Notes: generated by a model from the letters alone, not told the origin. Shown: positions 24,901 through 35,040, counted from the stretch's first letter. The stretch is DNA of 64,000 nt from Bombyx mori (GCF_030269925.1 NC_085128.1:7938501-8002500), one strand, 5' to 3'. Numbers and translations: made by a program.

Positions 24901-27267
24901 TCAACTCTCGAAGATCGAAAATTGGACGCATTGATCCGTCGCTTTTCTTCCGCAGAAAAAGGTAGTTTTTTTTTTTTGTTTTTTTTTGTTTTTTGTTTTT
25001 ACGGTATTTGGTAACCATACATGGTTTACAAATTATTACAATTTTGGTGGCACTCAGTGCCTCCCGTCGGTGTCTTCAATTGCCCCCCTCTGGATTGTGC
25101 CAGATGTTACGGACTATGATTGTTTATAATGTTTGGCTTGCCTTTTTGTACGAGATCGTGACAAATAGGATTGTAGCCCTCCGAGGGACTGAATAGATTT
25201 CAATTTAGTATTATCAAACAAAAATTCCTCAATGAGTGGTGCGTTGGCAACAGGATACTTTGTTAGAGACCACGGAAATTAAACTTTGACGTCTTATTTC
25301 TATCCATACGGCCCTTTTTTCCGTATACAATTTAAAACGCTTTGTACGGGTAACTTGTACGACGGAGACGATTTGTCAAAGTTTTCAGTAATTATGTTAC
25401 AAAGATTATTAGTTTAAATCTGTTGTGTTTTTGTCAAAATTTCCGTATTGACGAGATCAATTTGTTTACAACAATTTTTCGTTACATTCAATTGTTACAC
25501 ACAGTTGATGCATTATTAGATTTACAACGTCACTGACCTGGTGGGATAACGAGCCGATTCGAAGATCGACCGTTACCTTTGAATCCCGTCGTTTCTTACG
25601 CAGAGACTCCTTTTGTTCTTTTTCGCTTGACGAGCTGTTCGAACGCGAGGCGTCTCCATCGCGTCTCGCCTGGACATCTTCCCTCTCGGAAATTATGGAG
25701 CTTGACTCAACATCACCTCCAACAGATGACGCGTGATTCATGGCGTCCGATGATAGGATTGGTAAATAATACTAGTAATGATTGCAAAATAACACTCATA
25801 GAAACACAAAATAAATATCTTTTGCAATTAATAAGAAGTCGAATAAATATTTGTGGATTTGCGACTTCACAGTACGAAAGTACACAACGCTATGAAGATC
25901 AAAGATGGCTGCGCTTCCTTTATACTTGCTGGCAGCACCTAGCGGCTAAAGATGGAACTAAATTGACTGTCTATGGTTGGACATAGACAAGGAATTTAAG
26001 CTAAGTACACACTGCTTCTTCATAATACAATGCTGTATGTTTTCCAAAGGCACATCAATATTCTTTTATAGTTTGAAATTAATGATTAACTCTTCACACT
26101 CATTGTTCATTCATGTGATTGAACGAGAACTGAACGCATCACTATTACTTTAAATATAGCAACATTATTTCACAAAGTGACAGTAGTTACTGTCAGCTGG
26201 CTTCGTCTAATTAAAAATCCGACTATAGGCGTAAATCCATCACTGATTATTGTACAGATATCGGCATGACTGTAACTTCGTCTGAATTTATCATAAAAAT
26301 TAAATAATGAAGTGAATGTATTACAATATGTTATAAACATTTGTTTTCATTTTAAGGAACACCCACTCCTAAACCTAAAACTGGCAAGAATCTGAAGAAA
26401 AATGCAGGAAAGGGGAAAAAAAGGATCAATAAACCGGAAGGCTTGCAAGGAGCATCAGAGGCTAATGGACCGCTTGATAAAAATAAGGTGAGACGTAGAA
26501 AAATAAATTCAGTCAATATTTTATTACACACATGTCTTCCATGTAACACTGCTTATACTGTACTTGTAACTATACTGAGATCTTAGAACTGACATCTCAA
26601 GGTGGGTGGCGCATTTACGTTGTAAATGTCTATGGGCTCCAGTAACCACTTAACACCAGGTAGGTTGTGAGCTCGTCCATCCATGTAAGCAATAAAAAAA
26701 AAATACTTTTAACTTTCTAATTCAAGAACCTTAGTATTTTCTTCTGTTTTCGGGAGTTGTTGACTTAGAACTTTTTGCTTCCGAAGTACCTACTTGTGTT
26801 TGAGTGATAAAACAAAAAAAACAGACTGGCACTTCATTTTATACTTAGTAGTACTAATGTGTATTTACAAATTTACACTAGCCATTATCCATTCCCGAAT
26901 AAGCGCAAAATTCCTATTTTTACATGAACCTAACAAATAATGTTAATTCAAATACCAAGGCAAGCTTTAAGTAAGTAAGGCTTTGCCCTTTTCAAAGGAG
27001 CATTAAGGAAACTACATAACAGTATATTGTAAACTAAATTTACCTCCTGGTACTTCAGATGTGCACGGGTGGCGGTAACCACTTGACTTCAGTTGAGCCA
27101 CCAGCTCATATATTTTCGAAAGCATTAAGAATATGTAATGTTTGTTTTTGGTTCCCTTTCACCAAATATAAAACTGATTTTATAATGTTTCTTTTTAGGT
27201 GGCAGAGCAAGGCCACAGTTCCGACAAGGAACACATAGGGCAAGGTGATGCACCAGTCTCAAATTAA
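9967..27267 (+). CDS. FAM120A: FAM120 family protein (constitutive coactivator of PPAR-gamma-like), 18 exons, 941 aa
   Basis: Exons: 9967-10114, 10440-10618, 11105-11218, 11312-11458, 11593-11754, 11822-12014, 12085-12194, 12449-12649, 12770-13049, 16134-16284, 16372-16497, 16600-16711, 17586-17810, 18274-18501, 19092-19252, 19981-20069, 26357-26487, 27199-27267. All junctions are GT-AG and in phase, giving 942 codons. The N-terminus (MGIQDLQTFL; LVLDAEGCLDRLYGGYFSDW; SGGQWARC; TPPPKVWWVPP) is the PIN/XPG-like fold of FAM120A. The middle (ACMRSDTP-like YLSCMRSDTPLM; RRQELDAF; VANDACGAPVPW; SPWLYFDGKL) and LEIAGVVVGQW follow the vertebrate protein block by block. The end is basic, with RG-rich stretches in exons 14-15 (GARGRGRGG; GGRGWRGARGGRGRG), then a Lys-rich tail. 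Family members are cytoplasmic RNA-binding scaffolds. Exons 13-15 are much more GC-rich than their surroundings. Introns 9 and 16 carry large transposons. Confidence 0.93.
13128..15825. mobile_element. hAT-type element in FAM120 intron 9 (outer copy)
   Basis: Termini are inverted: CTTCGATCAACAATAGTAAC at 13128 and its complement ending at 15825. The 8-bp sequence ATTGCTAC flanks both ends (13120-13127 and 15826-15833), as expected for hAT transposition. No transposase frame was seen, so it is non-autonomous. It is interrupted by a related copy at 13435-14833. About 1.3 kb belongs to this outer copy. Confidence 0.75.
13435..14833. mobile_element. hAT-type element nested in its relative (inner copy)
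   Basis: Termini CTTCGATCAATAATA at 13435 and complement ending at 14833, flanked by the 8-bp duplication TTAACTGG at 13427-13434 and 14834-14841. The interior resembles the outer element: a block at 14380-14440 parallels 15265-15320, and 14480-14760 parallels 15440-15740. No coding capacity was recognised. Confidence 0.75.
17985..18215 (+). mobile_element. Bm1-like SINE body in FAM120 intron 13
   Basis: The SINE body from GGTGGTAGGACCTCTTGTGA to the 3' block GGTGGGCTGTGAGCTCGTC is well preserved. The tRNA-like head is missing. A poly(A) tail is not evident, so the 3' end is clipped. Confidence 0.8.
18566..18685 (-). mobile_element. Jockey-type LINE (family B) 3' fragment in FAM120 intron 14
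   Basis: About 120 bases match the 3' UTR at 33280-33380 in minus orientation (CTACCTAAGCTGATGATAGC, GTAGGTGAGCTCACG). Confidence 0.7.
21292..21582. repeat. Large hairpin-type repeat with 65-bp perfect arms
   Basis: Arms 21292-21356 and 21518-21582 are perfect reverse complements. The 161-base interior is not palindromic. Its 21339-21494 part is an exact inverted copy of 25890-26045, at the other end of the DIRS-like element. Confidence 0.8.
23370..23560. repeat. Tandem duplication of ~100 bp
   Basis: The unit containing CCGAAGCTTCCGTTGCCAGG and ending in CAGCACTGCATTT occurs twice head to tail (about 23362-23453 and 23454-23550), about 90% identical by eye. Confidence 0.75.
23875..24690. 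repeat. Tandem array of a reverse-transcriptase fragment
   Basis: About six head-to-tail units of 100-190 bp each contain a version of CGACCGAGCATGCTATGG...CAAAAAGG and TTTGTCTTGG. On the minus strand each is a decayed copy of the YLDD-region coding sequence (repeated AETLRAKG...RVLV). The two copies nearest 24690 keep the longest reading frame. At 24296-24324 the tetramer-like CGACCGAG is itself repeated. Confidence 0.7.
24757..24965 (+). mobile_element. Non-LTR reverse transcriptase fragment
   Basis: A plus-strand frame reads PVPWVEKVRYLGGVLS and then RPCSTLEDRKLDALIRR, the conserved thumb/C-terminal RT region of Jockey-like LINEs. It is followed by a long T-rich run (24965-25005). It lies inside the DIRS-like relic in the opposite orientation. 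Confidence 0.55.
26560..26705 (+). mobile_element. Bm1-like SINE 3' part in FAM120 intron 17
   Basis: The SINE 3' third with its A-rich tail (ends AAGCAATAAAAAAAA at about 26702). 5'-truncated. Confidence 0.8.
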
Positions 27268-30060
27268 ATGTCCATGTCTGAAGGTAACTTTTAAAAATAT
27301 TTGTTAGCAATCTTATTCAGTTTCATTTTATTTTACTTCGATTTGATGGCTTATTTTTAGTATTAGTTCCTTAATTTTGGACAGCAATGAGGAAAGCTGT
27401 CATTTTTTTTTCATAATCTACAAACAAAACATAAAGTTGTTTTCAATTTATTTGGTATTCTTGTTTGTTGAAATTATTAATCTTATATTTTGTTGCTTTT
27501 TATTTAAAATATTCTTTTTTTTTTACTTATTACTCAAAACAAATCGTGAATTTATCATTGGAAAACGAATGACAATGAAAATTGTATTGACACGAAATGG
27601 AGTCATTATTATCTTTGAATCATGCGAAAATGTATACAGGATTCAATGTTTTATGCATAATAAAATTTCGATAATTGATTTGTATAAAGCGCAATAACTA
27701 TGTTCGTTTAGTTGTTGCTTGGTCTCATCAATAATGAATGATGCTATATTATTAAGTATTAATTACGTGCCTGAACATCTTAAAGACTTCCCTAATGTGA
27801 GACTGATTTTGTATTACTTTTAATTGACAAAATTTTGTTCAATTAACGATAATATTAAAGCCAAGACCAGACTTCTAGCGAGACGATATGCCTCGACGAA
27901 TCCCCTACTATGACGAAATCTCTGGCTAACAATACATTTGTATTAACAAGCAAATAACTACGTTTTAATGGTTTGAGATCAACAACCAGAGTTAATCTTG
28001 CATTTTATTGACAAAAAAATGACATTTGTGACACTGATATTATTTAGTACATAGAGTTATGTATTGATAAACTGACCTGTTGATTGTTAATTCTCATGAA
28101 AACTGAGATGACTTAGTATTTACCATAATATTGTTTATTTAAATCTGGATGACAACAGAGTCGTTATTATTTATTTACACATAGTATATTTACAATTTAC
28201 CAAATTATTTTATTTATAAGAGTAAGGTTTGGTCTATGAAATCCACATAAATTAATTAATTTTTAAAATAGTACATGCTTTCTGTATGCGTTGATAGGGT
28301 ATGATTTGAACTAAAGACATGTGACATCATTGAACGGGTTGCATATACTAAACCTTCATTTTCAGACTTGTTTTTGGAATTTCGTGAAAGGCATTTTTTA
28401 CGCCTTTCAGGTGTTTAAAATTTTACGAATGAATACCGTCAAATCAGTCTGATACAATCGATATATAAATTGAGTAAATAAAAAATATACACGCGTTCTT
28501 CCAACAGCTTACGCGATCGAGTGTGCCTGTGTGATACCAGTTAGTGATATGGATGTTGTTTGGATTGTTGTTAAAGGTTGGGAAGACGATGTTAGGACGA
28601 AAGATACGGTTACTGTTAGTTTCGCATTTCTAAAAGATTTTTGGTGCTTCGATATCTTTAGGTACTGCCTGAAACGAGTCTGAAACTCATAGATTTAAGT
28701 CTAACGATACATGTTTAAATAATTGTGAGCATTCGCATTATGTGTTCCCGTGTCCTATAGGGTATTATTTCAATAGGAAATCTTAGATTTGTTAGTGATA
28801 TATTTATATGCATTTTTTGGGAATATTAATAGTGCGAATGCTCATTCATTTATATGTATTTTTGTAAAATTGTTATATTGTTATACTTAAATTTAGCTGG
28901 AATGACTTACACAAATAGAGACGAGTCTAACTACTCGATTGACAAAACATCTGTCACAATTTATTAACATAGTTTACATTCCATATCCAATAAACGAATC
29001 TACGAAGATAATTGGACAGTGTACGTCAAACGAGAATGGAACTAAATGAAGACTATACAATTTTGAAAGCTTTGTACCCTGGCCGAAACGTGAAAATATG
29101 TTGCTAATATACACATATAAAATTTGATTTTAATCAAACGATGATTACAACTTTGAGTGCGAACGCACATTTGTGAAAAGCAGCCGCGACGCTGTTCCAA
29201 GCGACCAATATTGCAATTATTAAAGTAAATGCATGTGACTTTGTGAGCCACAATAAGTGGCGAGAAGCGACGGTCACGTATAAGTGCGCCGCTCGTCTTC
29301 TGATCGAGAGTGTAATTAAACACTATAGCTAAGTAATGGCGAGCCGTCGCCTTATGCGACGAGCCCAGTATACTATACAATATAAACCTATATTATTGCT
29401 TTCTTAAATAAAACACGATAATAGTCTTTAGAATTTTAACTCTTTTTATTTTATTTTATTTGTTTAAGAATTGTGTAAGATGGGCATACATTATTATTAA
29501 GTGACCTCACGATTAGGCCGTTTACTCTTATTATATTAAAGTTTCATATCAACGTATGGATTAAAAGAGAGCCTGAATTAGTGAGTAACTTAATGCCTAT
29601 AACTTTCTTTGACAATATTGCATGCTGTTCACATTTACCTATTGCATATTTTATTCTCGAAACAATTCGAAGGTGTAGTTTTTTTTGTCTATTAATGTTC
29701 GCTATAGTTTTAGATTACCCAACAATATAAGATACTTCAAAAAGTAACAATAACCACATTTTAAACTTTTTTGCTGACAATGGTCCTTTTTAATATTACT
29801 ATAAAAATAATGTAATCAAACACAATTTAGAATACTTCTCATGTAATGCATACATATTTTTCGTAATGATGTAGCAAACATGGAACTGTGGCTTTTTGAA
29901 AACACTTATAACTTATAATATGGTAACTTATGTGTAAATCTTGCTATGTTGATAAAATTCAAGTGTTCATAACTGTAATTTGCATGAACAAAAAAGTATT
30001 TGATGGATTTAAATTGTAAAGAGTTGTATTTGTCTTCAAATAAAACGTTCCATTATTAAA
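27268..30060 (+). other. FAM120 3' UTR and spacer
   Basis: About 2.8 kb without a supported gene. AATAAA signals in plus orientation occur near 29405 and near 30039. If the latter is used, the FAM120 transcript would end against, or overlap, the convergent Swi5-like gene. The 112-codon minus frame at 29042-29380 has no protein-like features. Confidence 0.4.
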
Positions 30061-30068
30061 TCTGTGTT

Positions 30069-30281
30069 TTATTTATTTGCCAAATTTAGGCGGTCGTGTA
30101 TTTCTTTTACAGTGGTACCTTCCATATTAGCTACATGATTGATAACTATTTGTGCAGCGTCCTTAATGTCATTGTATTGATGCAGTAGCTGAACTTGAAG
30201 ATGTTTTTCTTGTAAAAGTCTGTCAATCCGCATTTCAATTTCAATTAGTTTATTGTAAATTTCTCGATTACTCTTCGACAT
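30069..30281 (-). CDS. SWI5: Swi5-like DNA recombination protein, 70 aa
   Basis: Swi5 with its partner Sfr1/MEI5 helps load Rad51 during homologous recombination. The 70-residue minus-strand product is a predicted coiled coil (NREIYNKLIEIEMRIDRLLQ) followed by LLHQYNDIKDAAQIVINHVA and TTVKEIHDRLNL, which matches the diagnostic C-terminal block of Swi5 (LHEYND-KD...T..E). Human SWI5 is much longer at the N-terminus; yeast proteins are short. The chosen ATG at 30279-30281 is directly preceded by CTAATAACTTCCAG, which looks like a branch point plus acceptor, so an upstream exon may exist. The stop lies within AAATAAATAAAAC, so the poly(A) signal overlaps it and the 3' UTR is minimal. It converges with FAM120. 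Confidence 0.75.
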   Translation of the reverse strand: MSKSNREIYNKLIEIEMRIDRLLQEKHLQVQLLHQYNDIKDAAQIVINHVANMEGTTVKEIHDRLNLANK

Positions 30282-30419
30282 CTGGAAGTTATTAGCAGGT
30301 CAGATTAAATATTCGTGATTTAAACTTATTAATTTAAAATGATTCTAATGCTTTATCTTCTACGACCATCGTTAGGGTAACATTTATTTAATTAAATCTA
30401 AGCGTCAAGACAAGACTAG

Positions 30420-31195
30420 ACAGTCCACAATCTCCCTTCGCCGCGCACTCGAGTACTTCGGTCATATTGCTCGGAAAACACCGGATAGCTTGAAAGACTA
30501 TTCGTGACAGGGAAGATCGAGAGAAAGAGACCGCGCGGGCGCAGTCCGACGAGGTGGTTCGACCAAATCCGCACTACACTGGAGACTCCATACAGAGGAG
30601 GGCCGTTCGGATTGTCGATAATCCCATTCTCTCGGATCGTTTGGAGCCTCTGGGTCTGCGGAGGGACTTCGGTTCCCTCTGTATTTTGTACCGTATGTTC
30701 CATGGGGAGTGCTCTGAGGAATTGTTCGAGATGATACCAGCATCTCGTTTTTACCATCGCACCGCCCGCCACCGGAGTAGAGTTCATCCATACTACCTGG
30801 AGCCACTGCGGTCATCCACAGTGCGTTTCCAGAGATCTTTTTTGCCACGTACCATCCGGCTATGGAATGAGCTCCCCTCCACGGTGTTTCCCGAGCGCTA
30901 TGACTAGGCTTATGGAGAGTATTAAGCGGTAGGCAGCGGCTTGGCTCTGCCCCTGGCATTGCTGAAGTCCATGGGCGACGGTAACCACTCACCATCAGGT
31001 GGGCCGTATGCCCGTCTGCCTACAAAGGCAATAAAAAAAAAAAAAAAAAAAAAGATCCCATTCCACGACGCCCTTCATGCGGCCAATGATCGGAGGCGCC
31101 GGCGGGACATTACAAGGAGCAAAATCCTGTCGACATATAATGGTCACGACCCTCAGCAGTGAGGAAACGACGCGAGGAGGAGAAGCGTCGGGAAA
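30420..31195 (+). mobile_element. LINE family C C-terminus interrupted by LINE family A
   Basis: Family C is readable as LRRALEYFGHIARKTPDSLE, GKIERKRPRGRSPTRWFDQI up to about 30580 and resumes after the A run at about 31055 as FHDALHAANDRRRRRDITRS...GHDPQQ-stop. The intervening 30590-31054 is a family A LINE 3' end. The same family C end, uninterrupted, is found on the minus strand at 41767-42015. Confidence 0.75.
30590..31054 (+). mobile_element. LINE family A C-terminus and poly(A) tail, inserted in LINE C
   Basis: The frame reads RRAVRIVDNPILSDRLEPLG, GSLCILYRMFHGECSEELFE, then RTIRLWNELPSTVFPERYD, the end of a LINE ORF2. It is followed by the shared 3' tail and about 19 A residues. It is 5'-truncated. 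A frame break lies after PERYD relative to the copy at 35041, which continues into MSFFKRGLWRVLSGRQRLG. Confidence 0.8.
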
Positions 31196-33005
31196 AAGAT
31201 TAAAAGCTATATATATGAGATTTCATTTCAATTGAACATGATGTGATTGAAATCGACCTCTGTTTGAGAGTATATTATTGTACCAATCTGTTTGTGTCGA
31301 ATTTACCAGAAGTGCTCAGAATAGCAGTCATAATGAAAAAATTGACCCTTTAAAGAACATAAATAAATTTTGAGCATTTGACCAGTTGACGATATCTTTC
31401 ATTCCAACCCGGCAGGCTGGTTCTGGTCTAGCGGAGTATTCCCAAACAACAGCGTCACCGCCTGGGCGCCTAACGACGTCTCCGAGTCTATGCTGTGGCG
31501 TAAGCTGCGAGCCTAGTTGCAATGTTGACGGCGGTAAGACCCGAGCTATTAATCGAAGATCAGATACTTAGAAAAGATGGCCAGAGAGTCGTTTATTGTG
31601 TAACATTAAACATCTTCGTAGTCCCAGTCAACGCGCGCCCCCACGGTAATGTAAACTTTTAGAAGGTTTCACACCCGGCCCAAAAAAATCTAAGTTTATC
31701 ATCGTACCTTTTCAGTGGATCGCGATTTTGGTCCGATGATAGATTCAGCGAAGAACTGTACTTGCTAGGGCAAATGTTAATAATTTTTGTCAGGCAGAGC
31801 CCGGAGCAGCTACAATAGGCCCTCGGGGCTATCAGCTTTTAGGTAGAGAAAGCAAAGATAATACTAAAACGAACAGTTTAAACAAAAGTTATGTATATAG
31901 ATAGTGGTAGTTTCATGCCTAAAATATTTCAGTCATCGTTACAGTCGAAGCCATTGCTTGCGACGAAGGGCTAGGCGAGTAAATTAACAACCCACAGACA
32001 GCCTATAGTCCGGTCAATTTAGACATTCGAAGGTACATAAAGTCCCAAGAAGCTGAAAATCAGTAAAATTGTTCAAAACATAATTACAAATAATATTTAA
32101 AAGTTCCCCATCATTCCCGTGTATGGAATTATTTTTATTCAAGATCAACGATCAAAACAATGAGTTTTATAATAAAAATGAGTTGTATGAAATTAATAAA
32201 AATGAGATAGAAATATGTCAGAAATGTGGTTCGTAGGAAAAAAAGTACTGATACATTTTTTATAGATAATTTTATGATCTACAATTTTTGTCTCAAGTAC
32301 CTACTTTTATGATAAAACTTACCTTTTGCTGAAAATCGCGGAAAACTCATTTTTTTGACTTTTGACCTTGTAGTTTTTTTTTCATACATGGGAATGATGG
32401 GGATCTCTTAGAGCACACCTACTTGTTAGGGTTACGCTGGTCTCTCAAGATCATCAGCTTAGGTTGGAAAAAATATAACTAAAATATTTAAACATACAAT
32501 ATAATTATACTTATTCATATTTTTAATGTGACCACATTTATCAATTGTCCGAAAGAGCAGATTTTTTTGTTGTTTATGAAATTAAATCATTCATTCCTAT
32601 TAACTACCAAATGCATTTTTCTTTATTGTTAGTTCATTGGATCTCCGGAAGATGAATAGGAAAGATTATAGCAATAATGCCTTTGTCTTGACAACATAAT
32701 CGCTTTGGCTCTGTATCTTCATAACTGTTGAAACATCAGACAGCTACTTTTAGGCGGGAACACGACTGATAAGGTTGTGTATAACGATTAAATTCATTCT
32801 ACCTGGTGTTTTTCAGATTTTCGTAATTGTCCCTTTAGTATATCTGGTAGCCAAGAGACTGCCGGTGTTCATATCCTGTACGTAGATACCAATTTGTCTA
32901 AGGAAGCATTACGTATTCATGAACGACTTTTACTTTAGTAAAGAAATAGTCATGTACTAAAAAATAAGCCCGTAATATTTATAAATTTTGTTAACTACTA
33001 GCGAT
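31196..33005. other. Mostly unrecognised spacer with a decayed LINE B fragment
   Basis: Between about 31690 and 31860 a plus-oriented, strongly decayed Jockey-type 3' UTR can be recognised. The rest shows no gene. Confidence 0.45.
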
Positions 33006-33009
33006 ACGG

Positions 33010-33256
33010 CATAATTGTTATGCAGCACAGGTAGAACCACAATTGAAAGCTATGCGTCATGATAATCGCCTTATCGTTGCCGCCGCTGACTACTCACCGA
33101 ATCCTGATCATGCAGGAGCCAGTCACCGTCGACGCCCTAGACACGTCCTTACGGATCCATCAGATCCAATAACCTTTGCATTAGATGCCTTCAGCTCTAA
33201 TACTAGGAGCAGGCTTAGGGACCCCAGTAACCGTACTCGTCGAACTCGACAAAGAG
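33010..33256 (+). mobile_element. Jockey-type LINE fragment, plus orientation
   Basis: The frame RHDNRLIVAAADYSPNPDHA...RRRPRHVLTDPSDP corresponds to the C-terminus of the element encoded in reverse at 33492-34535 (ENPLIVAAGNYIPDPADRME). It abuts the T run of that second copy, so the two are tail to tail. Confidence 0.7.
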
Positions 33257-34597
33257 GTTTTTTTTTTTTATATCCTACCTAAGCTGATAGCCTTGAGAGG
33301 CTATATCAGCGTAACCCTAACTTTAGTAGGTGAGCTCACGGGGCTCAAACCTGACGATGTTGCTAACACGAACCCTAGCAAGAGCCCTGCTTCGCAGAAT
33401 CTACCACCGGATCGGAAACGCGACCCACTGAGAAGATCCGGCGAGAAACTCAGTGGGCTGTGTCTGAGAGTTAATTTACTCGTCGAGCCCTTCATCGCAA
33501 GCGACAGGTTCGACGAGAACGGTGACCGGTGCTTGAAGTACCTAAAAGCACCGTTAGTGGATCGGGAGGATCCGAGATGACGTGTTTTGGGCGACGTCGA
33601 CTGCTTTCCATTCTGTCCGCAGGATCGGGAATGTAGTTACCGGCGGCCACGATGAGAGGGTTCTCGTGTCGTGCCGCTTTATCGAAGTGGCGCATGGACG
33701 CCGACTGAAGATACTTACTGATGGACTCTAAGTCCAGGTCGTCATGGAGGTCGACGTTCCTGACGAACCACGGGGCTCCGACGGCTATCCTGCAAAAACG
33801 GGATTGAATAATTTGAAATGATTTTAAGTGTATGCGGGCCGCGTGAGCGAACACTACACTTGCATAGGTCATGACGGGGCGTATGCAAGTTTTGTAGAGT
33901 GTCACCTTATTTCTAAGGGACATTTTACTTCTCCTACATATCATCGGGTAGAGACGTCCTAGAATGAAGGCGGCACGGTCGCGTACCGTCTTGATGTGGG
34001 GGCGGAATGTCATCCTACTGTCGAGGGTGACGCCTAAATATTTGACCTTCGGGGCCCACGGTATGGGCTGGTCGAACATCGTGATTGGGCGAATGGCGGG
34101 GGCGGGGGTGTTGACGCGCCTTGTCGGGAGGGGGATGCTCAGCGTGGTGTTCGGAGGGCGACCCCTTTTGAAGAGCACCGCTGTGCTTTTCGTGGGGTTG
34201 ATGTCGATGCGCCACTTCCGGAACCACTGTCCCATGGTGGTAGCTGCGGTCTGAAGTCGTCGATGAAGCAATGCCTTCTTCCTACACGAGTAGTAGATGG
34301 CGGTGTCATCGGCGAAGAGCGCCAGATGGGTCTCCGGAGACCGGGGTATATCATTGATATACAAACTAAATAGTAACGGAGAGAGGGCGGAGCCTTGCGG
34401 GACTCCGGCTGTGACGTGACGGGGCCGGGAGCGCGTTCCCTCGACTCGATATCGGAACGAACGGTTCGACAAGTAGTCTCGTATGATGAGCACGAGTCTG
34501 TCTGGCACTCCCATGTTATACAGTTTGTATATCAAACCGTTGTGCCAGACTTTGTCGAACGCCTTCGCTGTATCGAAGAAGAGGGCTCCTGTCGGAA
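33257..34597 (-). mobile_element. Jockey-type non-LTR retrotransposon, 5'-truncated, RT C-terminal part open
   Basis: Minus-strand frame of 347 codons (33492-34535), open upstream to about 34597 (TAKAFDKVWHNGLIYKLYN). RT motifs in order: AFDKVWH, GVPQGSALSPLLFSLYINDI, LALFADDTAIYYS (catalytic YADD-type box as FADD, near 34290-34330), WRIDINPTKS, and KVKYLGVTLD. The C-terminal ...HRSRRTCRLR and a 3' UTR of about 230 bases follow, ending in a T run on the plus strand. The endonuclease, the RT N-terminus and ORF1 are missing. The reading frame is intact, so the insertion is fairly young. Confidence 0.88.
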
Positions 34598-34770
34598 TGG
34601 ATTGCGTGGACAGAGATTTTCATCACCTGAAGAAGCTGTGGACGCCTACAAAACGGCCATTTTGGAGACCCCAACTTCCGAATGGAATCGTTGCTTCAAT
34701 GATTGGTTCCATCGTATGGAAAAATGTGTCAAATTTCGCGGAGAATACTTCGAAAAGCAATAAATACATT
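34597..34770 (+). mobile_element. Mariner transposase C-terminal fragment
   Basis: The frame encodes RFSSPEEAVDAYKTAILETP, SEWNRCFNDWFHRMEKCVKF and RGEYFEKQ-stop, the typical end of a mariner transposase. The element's 5' part is missing; it joins directly to the truncated Jockey LINE at 34597. Confidence 0.8.
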
Positions 34771-34904
34771 TTTAAATAGTAATGTTGTGTCACTTCGTTA
34801 ATTCCCGAAATTTTCAGTGCCGCCTATGTATCATAGTGCCTATCTGGCAGAGAAAAACGTCTTTACCATGCAATCCATGCATACTCAATTCCTAAGACCA
34901 GTAT

Positions 34905-35015
34905 TAATACGTTTACTTCCTGGTGGTACCAGGTGCCAGGGCATTTTGTGGGCCCTTACTAATAGGTACCACCACACCACCCTGCATATTTCTGAAGTAT
35001 AGCAGTAACATTTCG
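34905..35015 (+). mobile_element. Decayed SINE body fragment
   Basis: About 110 bases resemble the SINE core (GGTACCACC..., TATTTCTG.AG.A.AGCAGTAA) with many changes. Confidence 0.45.
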
Positions 35016-35040
35016 GTTTAAAGGACACATTCTCACGGAT

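Larger units (their letters stand above)
21577..26062 (-). mobile_element. Decayed DIRS-like retroelement with inverted terminal repeats
   Basis: Inverted termini of 46 bp occur at 21577-21622 and 26017-26062, starting AATATTGATGTGCC. Read on the minus strand, inward from the right end: a possible first ORF starting at 25741 (charged, Ser-rich); a reverse transcriptase YLDD block (GIRVLVYLDDFLLVDQNKSK, then VLDYLGWHVNF) within 24199-24693; a downstream LVQEMTCLGIRW motif near 23720-23765; and an RNase H-like relic (SHQITPQCSL, HVAGYWRQ) near 22312-22410. This RT-RNase H order and the RT style fit DIRS elements. A tyrosine recombinase was not identified. Stops and frameshifts are many, so it is dead. 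A plus-strand LINE fragment interrupts it near 24757-24960. Confidence 0.55.
20491..26245. mobile_element. Outer TIR element in FAM120 intron 16, hAT-like
   Basis: The left end starts CAGTGGCGGATT (20491) and the right end is the complement of CAGTGATGGATTTACG (26245). Flanking octamers ATTATTAT (20483-20490) and ATTATTGT (26246-26253) match at 7 of 8, suggesting a hAT target duplication. A second inverted pair of about 40 bp (CCTATAGTCGGATTTTT...GACGAAG) lies at 20819-20857 and 26190-26229. The centre is occupied by the DIRS-like relic. The left terminal 320 bases have no counterpart at the right, so the boundaries are uncertain. Confidence 0.45.

Noticed and set aside
29042..29380. 112-codon minus frame
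   Set aside because: Lies in the FAM120 3' flank and has no protein-like pattern or family match.
30498..30995. 165-codon minus frame
   Set aside because: Antisense of the plus-strand LINE C-terminus at the same place. The same applies to 34885-35190 and 30416-30787.
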